A DNA stretch of 64,000 nt from Micromonospora sp. WMMD1120 (GTDB lineage: Bacteria > Actinomycetota > Actinomycetes > Mycobacteriales > Micromonosporaceae), in the NCBI RefSeq assembly GCF_029626235.1, contig NZ_JARUBO010000005.1, positions 5,180,001 to 5,244,000 of the forward strand, in the 5' to 3' direction. Below the pieces are notes generated by a model. That model worked only from the letters and a program-made list of their open reading frames with translations. It ran no database searches and was not told the DNA's origin. The position numbers and the translations under genes were made by a program. How positions within the stretch are numbered: position 1 is the first letter of the stretch; the number at the start of each line of letters is the position of its first letter. Shown here piece by piece: positions 25,669 to 33,456 of this stretch.

Positions 25669-27432
25669 GTGACTGCTTCCGACGTCAGGGACACCGACCC
25701 GGGCGAAGGACGGATCTCCACGCCGAGCACGACGCGGTCGACGGCGTGGTCCGCCAACGCTCCGTCCCGCCCCGCCTCCCTGCCGCCACTGTCCCCCGAC
25801 CGGGACTCGTCCACCCCCGACTGGTTCGAGGTCGTCGAGCACTTCCGCGAGGGTCTGGTGGTCTGCGACGCCGACGGTGTCGTGCGTCACGTCAGCCCGG
25901 TGGCCGAGCGGCTGCTGCCCGAGGTGACGCCCGGCACGCTGCTCAGCGCGTCCGGGGTGCCGGGTCTCGCCGACGGTGACGCCGGCGCGTTCACCCACCA
26001 CGGGCGCCGGCTCACCGCGCGCCAGGTGCCGCTCTCCGGCGGACGCTGCTGCTGGTACGTCGAGGACGTCACCGACAGTGTGGACAGCGCGGACGCGCTG
26101 CTCGCCGAACGGGCCCGTGCGGCGTTCCTGGCCGTCGTCGGTGACAAGCTGGGCAACCCCCTGCATCCCGACCGGGCCGCCGCCGCGGTCGTCCGACTCG
26201 CCGTGCCGACCCTCGCCGAGGTCGCCGTGCTGGTGCTCGCTCCGCGCGCCGGCCGGGCGCGCTGGTGGCGGGCCTCGCGGGCCGACGACGACACCCCGAC
26301 CGTCGACACCGGCGTGTTGACCGGCGGCGACCTGCCGGCGGCCATCGGCGACGGGCTGGCCGGCGTCGAGCCGCACACCGTGGACTGGCTCGTCGAGCAG
26401 GCCGTCGACGCCGGTTGGCTGCCCGCGCTCGCCGGCGCCGAGACCGTCGCCCGGGTCGTGCCGCTGCCCGGCCGGGCCGCGCCGGTCGGCGCGCTGCTGG
26501 TGGCCCGCCGGGCCACCCGCTGGTACGACGAGACCGACGTCGACCTGGTCCGGGCGTTCGCGGCGCGGGCCGGCGCGGCGTTGACCACCGCCCTGCTCTA
26601 CCGCGACCAGGCAGAGGTCGCCGACACCCTCCAGGCCAGCCTGCTTCCGGTCGAGCCGGCCGAGGCCACCGGTGTGCAGTGGGGCACCGCGTACCGTCCC
26701 GCGCAGGCGGGTTTGCGCATCGGCGGCGACTTCTACGGCTCGCACCGGCTACCCGACGGCGGCTCGGTCTTCTTCCTCGGTGACGTCTCGGGCAAGGGCG
26801 TCGAGGCGGCCGTCTTCACCGGGCAGCTACGCCAGTGCCTGCAGGCGTTGCACCGGTTGGAGTCGCGCCCGGCACGGTTGCTGCGACTGCTCAACGACGC
26901 GCTGCTGGAGACGACGCAGGCGCACGGGCAGGGTCGCTTCGCCACCATCGTGCTCGGCGTGGCCCGTCCGGAGCGCGACGGTGGCCTGACCCTCACCATG
27001 GCCGGCGGAGGGCACCTGGCACCCCTGGTGCTGCGCGCCTCCGGCGAGGTGGAGACGGTGCCGCTGCGCGGCATGCTGATCGGCGTGGTGCCCGACCCGC
27101 GCGTCGGCGAGGTGACGGTGCGGCTGGCCCCGGGCGAGACCTGTCTGCTCTACAGCGACGGTGTGACCGAGGCCCGGGGTGGCCGCCGGGGCGACGAGCA
27201 GTTCGGCACCGAACGGTTGGTCAGCGCGGTGACCGGCTGCCAGCGGATGCCCGCGCCGGCCCTAGCCGAACGGATCGAACAGGTCACCTGCGACTGGCTG
27301 GGCCAGGGCGACCACGACGACATCGCGGTGCTGGCGCTGCGCGCGGCCGGCCCCGGCGGGCGCGGCGTCCGGCACCTGCACGCGGTGCCCGCCCCGGCGG
27401 TCGTCGACGGAGCAGGGGAGGCGGACGCGTGA
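25669..27432 (+). CDS. PAS-GAF-SpoIIE phosphatase (RsbU/RsbP-like)
   Basis: A 587-aa PP2C-type serine phosphatase of stress signalling. Residues about 45-140 form a PAS domain (EHFREGLVVCDADGVVRHVS). Residues about 155-310 form a GAF domain. Residues about 325-575 form the SpoIIE catalytic domain, with metal-binding aspartates in RIGGDFYG, FLGDVSGKG and QGDHDDIAVL, and LLYSDGVTEARGG. It should dephosphorylate STAS proteins such as those at 25133 and 28596 and so release a sigma factor. The GTG at 25669 has a distant AAGGAG; the first 40 residues are probably disordered. Its stop overlaps the next gene by 4 nt. Confidence 0.92.
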   Translation: MTASDVRDTDPGEGRISTPSTTRSTAWSANAPSRPASLPPLSPDRDSSTPDWFEVVEHFREGLVVCDADGVVRHVSPVAERLLPEVTPGTLLSASGVPGLADGDAGAFTHHGRRLTARQVPLSGGRCCWYVEDVTDSVDSADALLAERARAAFLAVVGDKLGNPLHPDRAAAAVVRLAVPTLAEVAVLVLAPRAGRARWWRASRADDDTPTVDTGVLTGGDLPAAIGDGLAGVEPHTVDWLVEQAVDAGWLPALAGAETVARVVPLPGRAAPVGALLVARRATRWYDETDVDLVRAFAARAGAALTTALLYRDQAEVADTLQASLLPVEPAEATGVQWGTAYRPAQAGLRIGGDFYGSHRLPDGGSVFFLGDVSGKGVEAAVFTGQLRQCLQALHRLESRPARLLRLLNDALLETTQAHGQGRFATIVLGVARPERDGGLTLTMAGGGHLAPLVLRASGEVETVPLRGMLIGVVPDPRVGEVTVRLAPGETCLLYSDGVTEARGGRRGDEQFGTERLVSAVTGCQRMPAPALAERIEQVTCDWLGQGDHDDIAVLALRAAGPGGRGVRHLHAVPAPAVVDGAGEADA

Positions 27433-28457
27433 CCGCCGCCGCGGCCGCCGTCGTCCCGAGCGAGGCGTACGCCGGTTACCTGGACTGTCTCACCGACGCC
27501 GACGAGTTCGCCGCCACCGAGATGGCGATCGACCTGCTCGACGCGGGCGTGCCGGCCGAGCGGGTGCTGCTCGACCTGGTCGCGCCCGCCCAGGCCGAGG
27601 TGGGCGAGCGGTGGGCCCGCAACGAGTGGAGCGTCGCCCAGGAGCACGCCGCCACCCACATCAGCGAGCAGGTGATCGCGGCGGTGGTCGCGCACGTCAA
27701 GCCCGCGTCCACCCGCGGGCGGGTCGTGGTCGCCTGCATGGACGGCGAGTGGCACGCGCTGCCGCCCCGACTGGTGGCCGAGGTGCTGCGGTTGCGCGGG
27801 TGGCAGGTGACCTTCCTCGGGGCCAGTGTGCCGGCCGCGCACCTCGTGTCGTACCTGCACCGTCACGACGCGCACGCTGTCGCGCTGGCGTGCGCGTTGC
27901 CGATGCGCCTGCCGCACGCGCACCGCATGATCGAGGCCTGCCGTCGCTCGGACGTACCGGTGGTGGTCGGTGGACGGGGCTTCGGCGCGGACGGTCGCTG
28001 GGCGCGGCGGCTCGGCGTGGCCTGGGCGCCGGACGCGCCGGCGGCGGCCGAGTTGATCGCCGACGAGCGGGCGCTGCGCGCCGTGCCCCCGGCGCAACTG
28101 GCCCACCTGGCCGACGACGAGTACACCAGCCTGGTCCGCCGGCGCGCCGAGCTGATCGACAGCGGGTTGGCGCGGTTGCGCGAACGGGTGCCGGCGGTGC
28201 GCGCCTACACCCCGGCCCAGGTCGACGCGACAGTCAGCGACCTGGGTCACATCGTGGACTTCCTGGCCGCGGCGGTCTACGTCGACGACGCGTCCCTGTT
28301 CACCGAGTTCGTCGAGTGGCTGGCGGAGATCCTGGTGAGCCGTGGGGTGCCGGCGGGCGCCGTCGCCCTGCCCCTGGAGCACTACGCTGTCGCGTTGCGG
28401 GACTTCCCCCGGGCCGAGCGGGTGCTGGCCCAGGGCCGTGCGGCGATCCGTCACTGA
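27429..28457 (+). CDS. Cobalamin-binding, CarH-like photosensor module without DNA-binding domain
   Basis: A 342-aa soluble protein. Residues 10-95 form the four-helix bundle cap, with W62-ARNEWSVAQ-E72-H73, an exact Wx9EH motif as in adenosylcobalamin photoreceptors of the CarH type. Residues about 97-215 form the B12-binding Rossmann domain, with GEWHALPP in place of ExHxxG (the cobalt-ligating histidine, H109, is kept; the glycine is proline). No MerR domain is present. A further helical region follows (about 225-342). The residue after W62 is Ala, not the His132 of Thermus CarH that caps cobalt after illumination. Four-base overlap (GTGA) with the SpoIIE phosphatase indicates coupled expression and a joint signalling role. 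Confidence 0.87.
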   Translation: MTAAAAAVVPSEAYAGYLDCLTDADEFAATEMAIDLLDAGVPAERVLLDLVAPAQAEVGERWARNEWSVAQEHAATHISEQVIAAVVAHVKPASTRGRVVVACMDGEWHALPPRLVAEVLRLRGWQVTFLGASVPAAHLVSYLHRHDAHAVALACALPMRLPHAHRMIEACRRSDVPVVVGGRGFGADGRWARRLGVAWAPDAPAAAELIADERALRAVPPAQLAHLADDEYTSLVRRRAELIDSGLARLRERVPAVRAYTPAQVDATVSDLGHIVDFLAAAVYVDDASLFTEFVEWLAEILVSRGVPAGAVALPLEHYAVALRDFPRAERVLAQGRAAIRH

Positions 28458-28543
28458 CCTGGGTGTCCGCTGCCCCCGCGGTGGCCGGCCGGTGCCCGCC
28501 GTGGGCGACCACCGCGCTTGGCGGCGGCCGGGTCAGCTCTGCG

Positions 28544-28549
28544 TATACT
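28544..28549 (+). promoter_or_regulatory. Possible -10 box upstream of the second STAS gene
   Basis: TATACT, a near-consensus -10 hexamer, lies about 47 nt before the GTG at 28596. A TTGGCG at 28518-28523 is 20 nt away, longer than ideal for sigma-70, so the -35 assignment is weak. It suggests that the STAS gene can be read independently of the operon upstream. Confidence 0.35.
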
Positions 28550-28595
28550 TGCCGCACTGCAAACGTCCACCGGAGGGTGGGGCGAGGGGGAGACG

Positions 28596-28943
28596 GTGTC
28601 GTTCAGCGTCGGTTACGTCGAGCGCGACGGCGATGGCGCCGCTCTGCGACTCGCGGGTGAACTGGACCTGAGCACCGCCCCCGAGTTGTCCGCCGCCATC
28701 GACAGGCTGTTCGACGCCGGGGAGACCCGGGTGCTGCTGGACCTCACCGACCTGACGTTCTGCGACTCCACCGGCATGGCGGTGTTCGTGCGGGGCGACA
28801 ACCGGGCGTCCGCCGACGGGGGCTGGCTCCGGCTCACCGGCGTCCACGGCCGGGTCGAGCGGGTGCTGCGCGTGACCGGCCTGGCCGACGTGTTGCGCTA
28901 CGAGCCCGAATCGGTCGACCCGGGCGCTCACAGCGTCCCCTGA
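28596..28943 (+). CDS. STAS-domain anti-sigma-factor antagonist
   Basis: A 115-aa STAS protein. LRLAGELDLSTAPELSAAID is the opening strand-helix, and LLDLTDLTFCDSTGMAVFV holds the conserved phosphorylatable position, here DSTG. The GTG at 28596 follows GAGGGGGAG. It is the second STAS gene within 4 kb and the likely substrate of the SpoIIE phosphatase upstream. No RsbW-type kinase gene is visible in the window, so the partner kinase must lie elsewhere. Confidence 0.9.
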   Translation: MSFSVGYVERDGDGAALRLAGELDLSTAPELSAAIDRLFDAGETRVLLDLTDLTFCDSTGMAVFVRGDNRASADGGWLRLTGVHGRVERVLRVTGLADVLRYEPESVDPGAHSVP

Positions 28944-29012
28944 TGGGCTAGATTTCCCCGCCGACGCGGTGACCGTCAGGTCCCGTCCCCGCCGAACCCG
29001 AGGCAGGTAGTG

Positions 29013-29459
29013 ATGGGCCAAGACAGCACGCAGCCGGTACGCATCCTGGTGGTCGACGACGACCCGGGTGACGTGCTGATGATCGAGGAGGCGTTGGCGG
29101 ACTCCGACGTCGACAAGGTCATCGACGTGGTCAGCGACGGCGAGGAGGCGATGGAGTTCCTCCGTGCCGAGGGCCGCCACCAGGGCGCCCGACGGCCGGA
29201 CGTGATCCTGCTGGACCTGAACATGCCCCGGATGGACGGTCGGCAGGTGCTCGGCGCGGTCAAGCAGGACGAGGACCTGCGGACCATCCCGATCGTCGTG
29301 CTGACCACCTCCAACGCGGACACCGACATCGTCGGCAGCTACACGTTGCAGGCCAACGCGTACGTCACCAAGCCGATCGACCTGGACGACTTCAACGACG
29401 TGGTCCGCCGCATCGACGAGTTCTTCGGCCGGGTCGTCGTGCTGCCCAAGCGACCCTGA
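29013..29459 (+). CDS. Single-domain response regulator (Rcp1/CheY-like)
   Basis: A 148-aa receiver domain without output. It has the acidic pair in VVDDDPGD, the phospho-accepting Asp68 in LLDLNMPRMDG, the conserved Thr in VVLTTSNA and Lys in YVTKPIDL. The long loop (AEGRHQGARRPD) and the PGDVLMIEEAL opening are typical of regulators that pair with phytochromes and other light-sensing histidine kinases, such as Rcp1. ATG 29013 is preferred; GTG 29010 is 3 nt upstream. It follows the STAS gene by 70 nt. Confidence 0.9.
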   Translation: MGQDSTQPVRILVVDDDPGDVLMIEEALADSDVDKVIDVVSDGEEAMEFLRAEGRHQGARRPDVILLDLNMPRMDGRQVLGAVKQDEDLRTIPIVVLTTSNADTDIVGSYTLQANAYVTKPIDLDDFNDVVRRIDEFFGRVVVLPKRP

Positions 29460-29576
29460 CGCGGGTCCCGCGCCCGCGCGGATGCTGACCATTTTCCCCG
29501 AACCCGTCCGCCGGCCGCCGTCGCGGTCGAGGATCCAGGTGGGGGACGTGTCAGCAGCTGCCTGGGGGGCGACAAC

Positions 29577-30053
29577 ATGAGATTCTCCGTGGTGGAGGTC
29601 GGTTACGACCAGCGCCAGGTCGACCACTGCCTGGACGAGCTGGGAATCCGCCTGGCACGTCTCGCGGCACGGGCCGAGAGCGCGGCCGGGGCGGACCGCG
29701 AGTGGGAGGAGATCCGCCAGGAGTCGGCGGCGCTCAGCGGGCTCCTGCGACGGCTGGATCTGGGCGACGCCGCCGTCGCCCGGTACGCCGACGACGCGGT
29801 ACGCCGCGAGGCCGCCCAGATCCTCGCGCAGGCCCGGGTCGCCCTGGACGAGGCCCGCGAGGAGGCGCGGCGGGTGCGCGAGCAGGCGTACGCGGACGCG
29901 GTGCAGACCCGACGTGACGTCGAGGCGGCGCTGGACGCCCGGCGACGGCGAGAGGTGCGGGTCGACGAGATCCTGGGCCAGGTGACGGCGGATCAGGTGC
30001 CCGCCGACACCCCGACCGCGGCTGCCGCCGTACCGCCGTCCGGGCGACGCTGA
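29577..30053 (+). CDS. DivIVA-like coiled-coil protein
   Basis: A 158-aa protein. The N terminus (MRFSVVEVGYDQRQVDHCLDEL) resembles the DivIVA membrane-targeting motif (FxxVxxGYDxxQVD), followed by a charged coiled coil from about residue 60 to 140 (EAREEARRVREQAYADAVQ) and a short disordered tail. Members bind negatively curved membrane at poles or septa. It is not the main Wag31, which is longer. It lies 117 nt after the response regulator gene and may act with it, but that is only proximity. Confidence 0.78.
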   Translation: MRFSVVEVGYDQRQVDHCLDELGIRLARLAARAESAAGADREWEEIRQESAALSGLLRRLDLGDAAVARYADDAVRREAAQILAQARVALDEAREEARRVREQAYADAVQTRRDVEAALDARRRREVRVDEILGQVTADQVPADTPTAAAAVPPSGRR

Positions 30054-30065
30054 CGGCTCGGCGAC

Positions 30066-30914
30066 TCAGCTGGTGAGCGCCGCCGCGACGACGGTCGCCC
30101 GGTCCTCGTGCTGCGCGTACGCGTCGGGGAAGGCGGAGATCTGCACGGACTGGGCGGCGGCGGTGACGCTCATGTCCTGCCAGCCGGGGATCTCGTTCAG
30201 GGCGCTGTAGAAGGCCCGCGCGGCGTACGACGGGCGCATCAACTGCGCCACGGTGCCCCAGCCGCTGCTCGGCCGCTGCTGGAACAGGCCGACCGAGTCG
30301 TGGTCGGAGCCGCTGCCCTGGTTCGGGTACTCCGCCGACTCGGGGAGCACGTCGCTCGCCAGGTTGTATAGGTTGCTCTCCTGCATGGCGGTCGCCAGCG
30401 CCACCACCAGGGCGCGACGCGGCATCTTCATCTCCAGGCCGACGTCCACGATGATCTTCGCGTTGTCCATCTGCGCCTGGTCGAGGCCGGCGACCGGCCG
30501 GGGACGGCGGGGCTTGACCGGCTTCTTCGGCGCCTTGCGGACGGCGGTGGGGGTGGGTGTGGGGGTGACCGCCGGGCTGGGTAGGACCCGGGCGGGGGCG
30601 AGATCGCGGTCCAGCGACCGGGAGGCGCGCTCGTCGGCGATGGAGACACGGTCGGCGACCGCCTCGGCGAGTGGCTCCACGGTGCGGGGCGCGTCGTCGT
30701 CTCCCCGGGCGGAGGAGACCGCGACGAGGCCGAGACAGCAGGTCATGCCGGTGGCCAGCGCCACCCGGACCGGAGTCGAGCGCAGCAGGGGACGCCGGGG
30801 CGGCTCGGGGGCGCGGTGACGGCCTATCGTCCGTTCGGTTGATGCGGCGTCGACCGACAGGATCGTCGGGCGCGCGTCGGTCAGCTTCTGGGCGGAGGGG
30901 TCGTCGGGATGCAC
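30066..30914 (-). CDS. Membrane-anchored lytic-transglycosylase-like protein, paralogue 3
   Basis: A 282-aa protein with a 48-residue cytoplasmic N terminus, a membrane helix at about residues 49-68 (VRVALATGMTCCLGLVAVSS), a Pro/Thr/Lys-rich wall-spanning linker, and the same C-terminal lysozyme-like domain as the two secreted paralogues, from about residue 145. The domain shows ATAMQESNLYNLASDVL, GSDHDSVGLFQQRPSSGWG and FPDAYAQHEDRA. It therefore acts at the cell wall, attached to the membrane. It is convergent with the DivIVA-like gene, 12 nt apart. Confidence 0.8.
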   Translation of the reverse strand: MHPDDPSAQKLTDARPTILSVDAASTERTIGRHRAPEPPRRPLLRSTPVRVALATGMTCCLGLVAVSSARGDDDAPRTVEPLAEAVADRVSIADERASRSLDRDLAPARVLPSPAVTPTPTPTAVRKAPKKPVKPRRPRPVAGLDQAQMDNAKIIVDVGLEMKMPRRALVVALATAMQESNLYNLASDVLPESAEYPNQGSGSDHDSVGLFQQRPSSGWGTVAQLMRPSYAARAFYSALNEIPGWQDMSVTAAAQSVQISAFPDAYAQHEDRATVVAAALTS

Positions 30915-31216
30915 CTGACGAGGCTAAAGACCTGAATGCCCGATGCCACCGGCTCCTTCTGTGGCATGAGCCACATTTTGCCCAGATCATGCCGACTTTA
31001 AGGCGAAAAAGCCGGCGAAGTGATCTGACCTCGCGGATCGGGCCAGACGGTTATTTCCGATTTGCGGGGCCAGAGCGGCGCGATGGACGGCCGTGTGGCG
31101 GTGCCTGTGCTCGTCTCGTCCCCCTCGGCCGAACACCTGACGCCTCGTTCCGCCGAACGGACCGGTCGCTACGCCGGCTGCCCGACACCCTCTGGGCGAG
31201 AGGGCCTGCCCGAGCC

Positions 31217-31293
31217 TGATCAACTCGAGTTCACGGAAGTCGGGCCATCCCAGCGCACCCGATGCCCCGACTTCAGGAAACCCGAGTCGATCA
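31217..31293. repeat. REP-like palindrome, copy 2
   Basis: A 77-bp palindrome that begins TGATCAACTCGAGTTC and ends AACCCGAGTCGATCA, with inner arms GAAGTCGGG and CCCCGACTTC. The arms pair at 23 of 28 positions around a 20-nt centre. It belongs to the same family as 12160 and 45294. The remaining 300 bp between it and the upstream gene (30915-31216) hold no gene I can support. Confidence 0.7.
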
Positions 31294-31405
31294 TGCGCGG
31301 CGGGGCGCGGCAGGGCGGCGCGCGGCGGGGCGCAACGCGGCGGCGCGGGGCGCGGCGCGGCGGCGCGGGGCGCGGCGCGGCGGCGCGGGGCGCGGCGGCG
31401 CGGGG
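31294..31405. repeat. G/C-only tandem repeat, 20-bp period
   Basis: From 31341 the unit CGGCGCGGGGCGCGGCGCGG occurs twice exactly (31341-31360, 31361-31380) and a third time with a changed end; looser copies extend back to about 31294. The block contains almost only G and C and abuts the stop codon of the Ohr/OsmC gene at 31406. It follows a REP-like palindrome directly. Confidence 0.75.
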
Positions 31406-31831
31406 TCAGTGCCGGCCGTTCTCCGCCGGCGTGACGGTCAGCCGGTGCCGGCTGGCGTCGGTGCTGGAGAAGGGCCAGAGCCGGTCCGCGTACTCGACCA
31501 GGTCGGCCAGCTGGTCCCGGCTCAGGCCGGCGGAGGAGATCTCGGCGTGCACGTCGGCCCGGTAGCGGCCGTCGTTGTCGCGTCCGAGCTTCGCCTCCGC
31601 CCGGACCTGCACGGTGTGTGCTTCGTCGGTGATCTCCCCGGCGACCTCGACCGCTGCGTGGTGCAGGCAGGAGGCGAAGGCCGCGGCCAGCAACTGTTCC
31701 GGGGTGAGCCCGGTGCAGTGCGGCGCCAGCGGTGACGCCAGCGCGGTGGAGAGGCTGCCATCGTCGGTGCGTACGTGACCGCCCTTGGCTGTCGCTGTGG
31801 CCTCACGCAGCCAGGAACTCTGATCCGGCAT
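31406..31831 (-). CDS. Ohr/OsmC family protein lacking the second catalytic cysteine
   Basis: A 141-aa protein of the organic-hydroperoxide-resistance fold. LTPEQLLAAAFASCLHHAAVEV carries the first conserved cysteine. The second, which normally lies in a CPxS motif near the C terminus, is replaced: here the segment is ADRLWPFSSTD. Without the pair, a classical Ohr thiol cycle is unlikely, and binding or a different chemistry is possible. ATG 31831 has GGGAG at proper spacing and is preferred over GTG 31852. It sits downstream of a serine/threonine kinase gene on the same strand. Confidence 0.85.
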   Translation of the reverse strand: MPDQSSWLREATATAKGGHVRTDDGSLSTALASPLAPHCTGLTPEQLLAAAFASCLHHAAVEVAGEITDEAHTVQVRAEAKLGRDNDGRYRADVHAEISSAGLSRDQLADLVEYADRLWPFSSTDASRHRLTVTPAENGRH

Positions 31832-31901
31832 CGCGTTTCTCCCGTCGCTCACCGGCTCGGCTACCCGGCAGCCGCCCGGCGAAACGCCACTGAGCGCAGG
31901 G

Positions 31902-32888
31902 TCAGCCGGTACGCCCCGGCCCGTCCGCCGGCTCGCCGGCGCTGACCGTCTCCGGGACCGACATCGCCTCCGCCACCGCGATCGCCTCGGTGGCCTCGGC
32001 GGCGGCCCGTTCGGTCCACGGGGACGGCAGGGTCGGCTGGCGGGTCGTCGGCAGGGTCATCGGCACGTACACCCGGGCGTCGACGGCCTCGGCGAGCAGC
32101 AACGCCGCGACCAGGCTGGTGGGGCGGCGCTCGGGGTCCTCGGCGAGGCAGGAGTGGCACAGCTCGGCGACCTCCGGTGGGAGCCCGTCGATCGGCGGCA
32201 GCGGCTGCGGCGCCTGCCGGCGGCGTACGCCGAGGAGTTCGCTCGTGGTGGCCGCGTGGTACGGCAACCGGGCGGTGAGGCTGTAGTAGAGCAGCACGCC
32301 GAGCGCGTACATGTCGGCGGCGGGGGTGGCGGGAGCGCCGTCGAGCTGCTCGGGCGCCAGGTATGCCGGGGTGCCCACCACCATGCCCTCCGGCATCGGG
32401 TCGGGCGCGCCGGCCGGGATGGCGATGCCGAAGTCGAGCACCTTCACCCCGGCCGGGGTGAGGATGACGTTCGCGGGTTTGACGTCACGGTGCACGATGC
32501 CCTCGGCGTGCGCGGCGGCCAACGCCGCGGCGACCTCCGCGCAGACCCGTGCCGCTATGCGCCAGTCGAGCGGACCGGCCCGCAGGTGCACGGCGAGCGT
32601 CTCGCCCTCGGCCAGCTCCATCACGATGTACGGCACCGGCTGGCCGGACCGGGCGGAGGAGGTGCCGAAGTCGTGCACGCTCGCCACGTTCGGGTGTTCC
32701 AGGCGGGCCGCCCAGCGGGCCTCCGCGCGGATCCGCTCCACCGGACCCCGTCGCTCGTCCGGGCCGGGCGCGATGAGCTTCACCGCGACGGGTCGGTCGA
32801 GAACCTGGTCGTGGGCCCGCCAGACCTCGGACATCCCACCGACGCCGATGCGCTGCTTGAGCTGATACCGCCCGTCCAGCGTACGCAT
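31902..32888 (-). CDS. Serine/threonine-protein kinase (soluble)
   Basis: A 328-aa Hanks-type kinase. It has the glycine loop RIGVGGMSEVWRA, the ATP lysine in VAVKLIAPG, the catalytic HRDVKPANV, DFG in KVLDFGIAIP, and the APE segment TPAYLAPEQL. The C-terminal 60 residues after the domain lack a membrane helix or PASTA repeats, so it acts in the cytoplasm. ATG 32888 follows GAGGAG 7 nt upstream; the longer open frame to 33056 is not needed. Substrate unknown. It may share a transcript with the Ohr/OsmC gene 70 nt downstream. Confidence 0.92.
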   Translation of the reverse strand: MRTLDGRYQLKQRIGVGGMSEVWRAHDQVLDRPVAVKLIAPGPDERRGPVERIRAEARWAARLEHPNVASVHDFGTSSARSGQPVPYIVMELAEGETLAVHLRAGPLDWRIAARVCAEVAAALAAAHAEGIVHRDVKPANVILTPAGVKVLDFGIAIPAGAPDPMPEGMVVGTPAYLAPEQLDGAPATPAADMYALGVLLYYSLTARLPYHAATTSELLGVRRRQAPQPLPPIDGLPPEVAELCHSCLAEDPERRPTSLVAALLLAEAVDARVYVPMTLPTTRQPTLPSPWTERAAAEATEAIAVAEAMSVPETVSAGEPADGPGRTG

Positions 32889-33088
32889 CGACCACTCCTC
32901 GTCCCCGCCCCGCCGGCGGCGGGTGCTCCGATCGCGGTACCCGGCCGCCGAACTGGGCAAACCGCCGTCCGACGCACTCACGGCCGGTAGCCCCGCACGT
33001 CGCTGCGCCGCGACGGTGGGTGCGGTAGCTTGCGAGCCAGGGCCGGCATCACTCACCGTGCTGGCACGGTCACCCGAAGGGCGGTGCG

Positions 33089-33319
33089 ATGGGCGAGGTC
33101 ACCGTACGCTTCGTCGGTGGGCCGGCGGACGGCCTGGTCCGGCGGCTCCCGGCCGGGTCGGACGGCGCACCGCCGCGACGGTGGATCATGCGCCATCCCG
33201 ACCGCACCGGCCCCGTGCAGCCCGGCCCCGACCACCTCTACGAGCGCGACCGGCCGGACGAGGCGGGCGGGTGGAGTATGCGGTTCGTGCGCACCGACGC
33301 GTACGGGGTGTCCGAGTGA
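33089..33319 (+). CDS. Small hypothetical protein
   Basis: A 76-aa protein beginning EVTVRFVGGPADGLVRRLPA, a start I associate with small actinobacterial proteins that carry an RFxGGPxDG motif, with YERDRPDEAGGWSMRFVR near the end. The domain has no assigned function. It lies between the divergent kinase gene and the response regulator, 18 nt after which the next long frame opens. Confidence 0.7.
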   Translation: MGEVTVRFVGGPADGLVRRLPAGSDGAPPRRWIMRHPDRTGPVQPGPDHLYERDRPDEAGGWSMRFVRTDAYGVSE

Positions 33320-33456
33320 CGGGGCAGGGCTGACCGGTGACGGCACGCCGGCCGGGCCGGGCGGCCGACGTCCAGCGGCAGACGGCGTCGCGGCGGCCGG
33401 GTCGCACAGCCGACGCACAGTTCCCGCAGGGCCCGGCTTCAGGGTCGCCGACGACG

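Noticed and set aside
25133..28943. An RsbW-type anti-sigma kinase within the STAS/SpoIIE cluster
   Set aside because: No HATPase_c protein of RsbW size was found on either strand here; the only histidine-kinase ATPase domain in the window is the membrane kinase at 34190.
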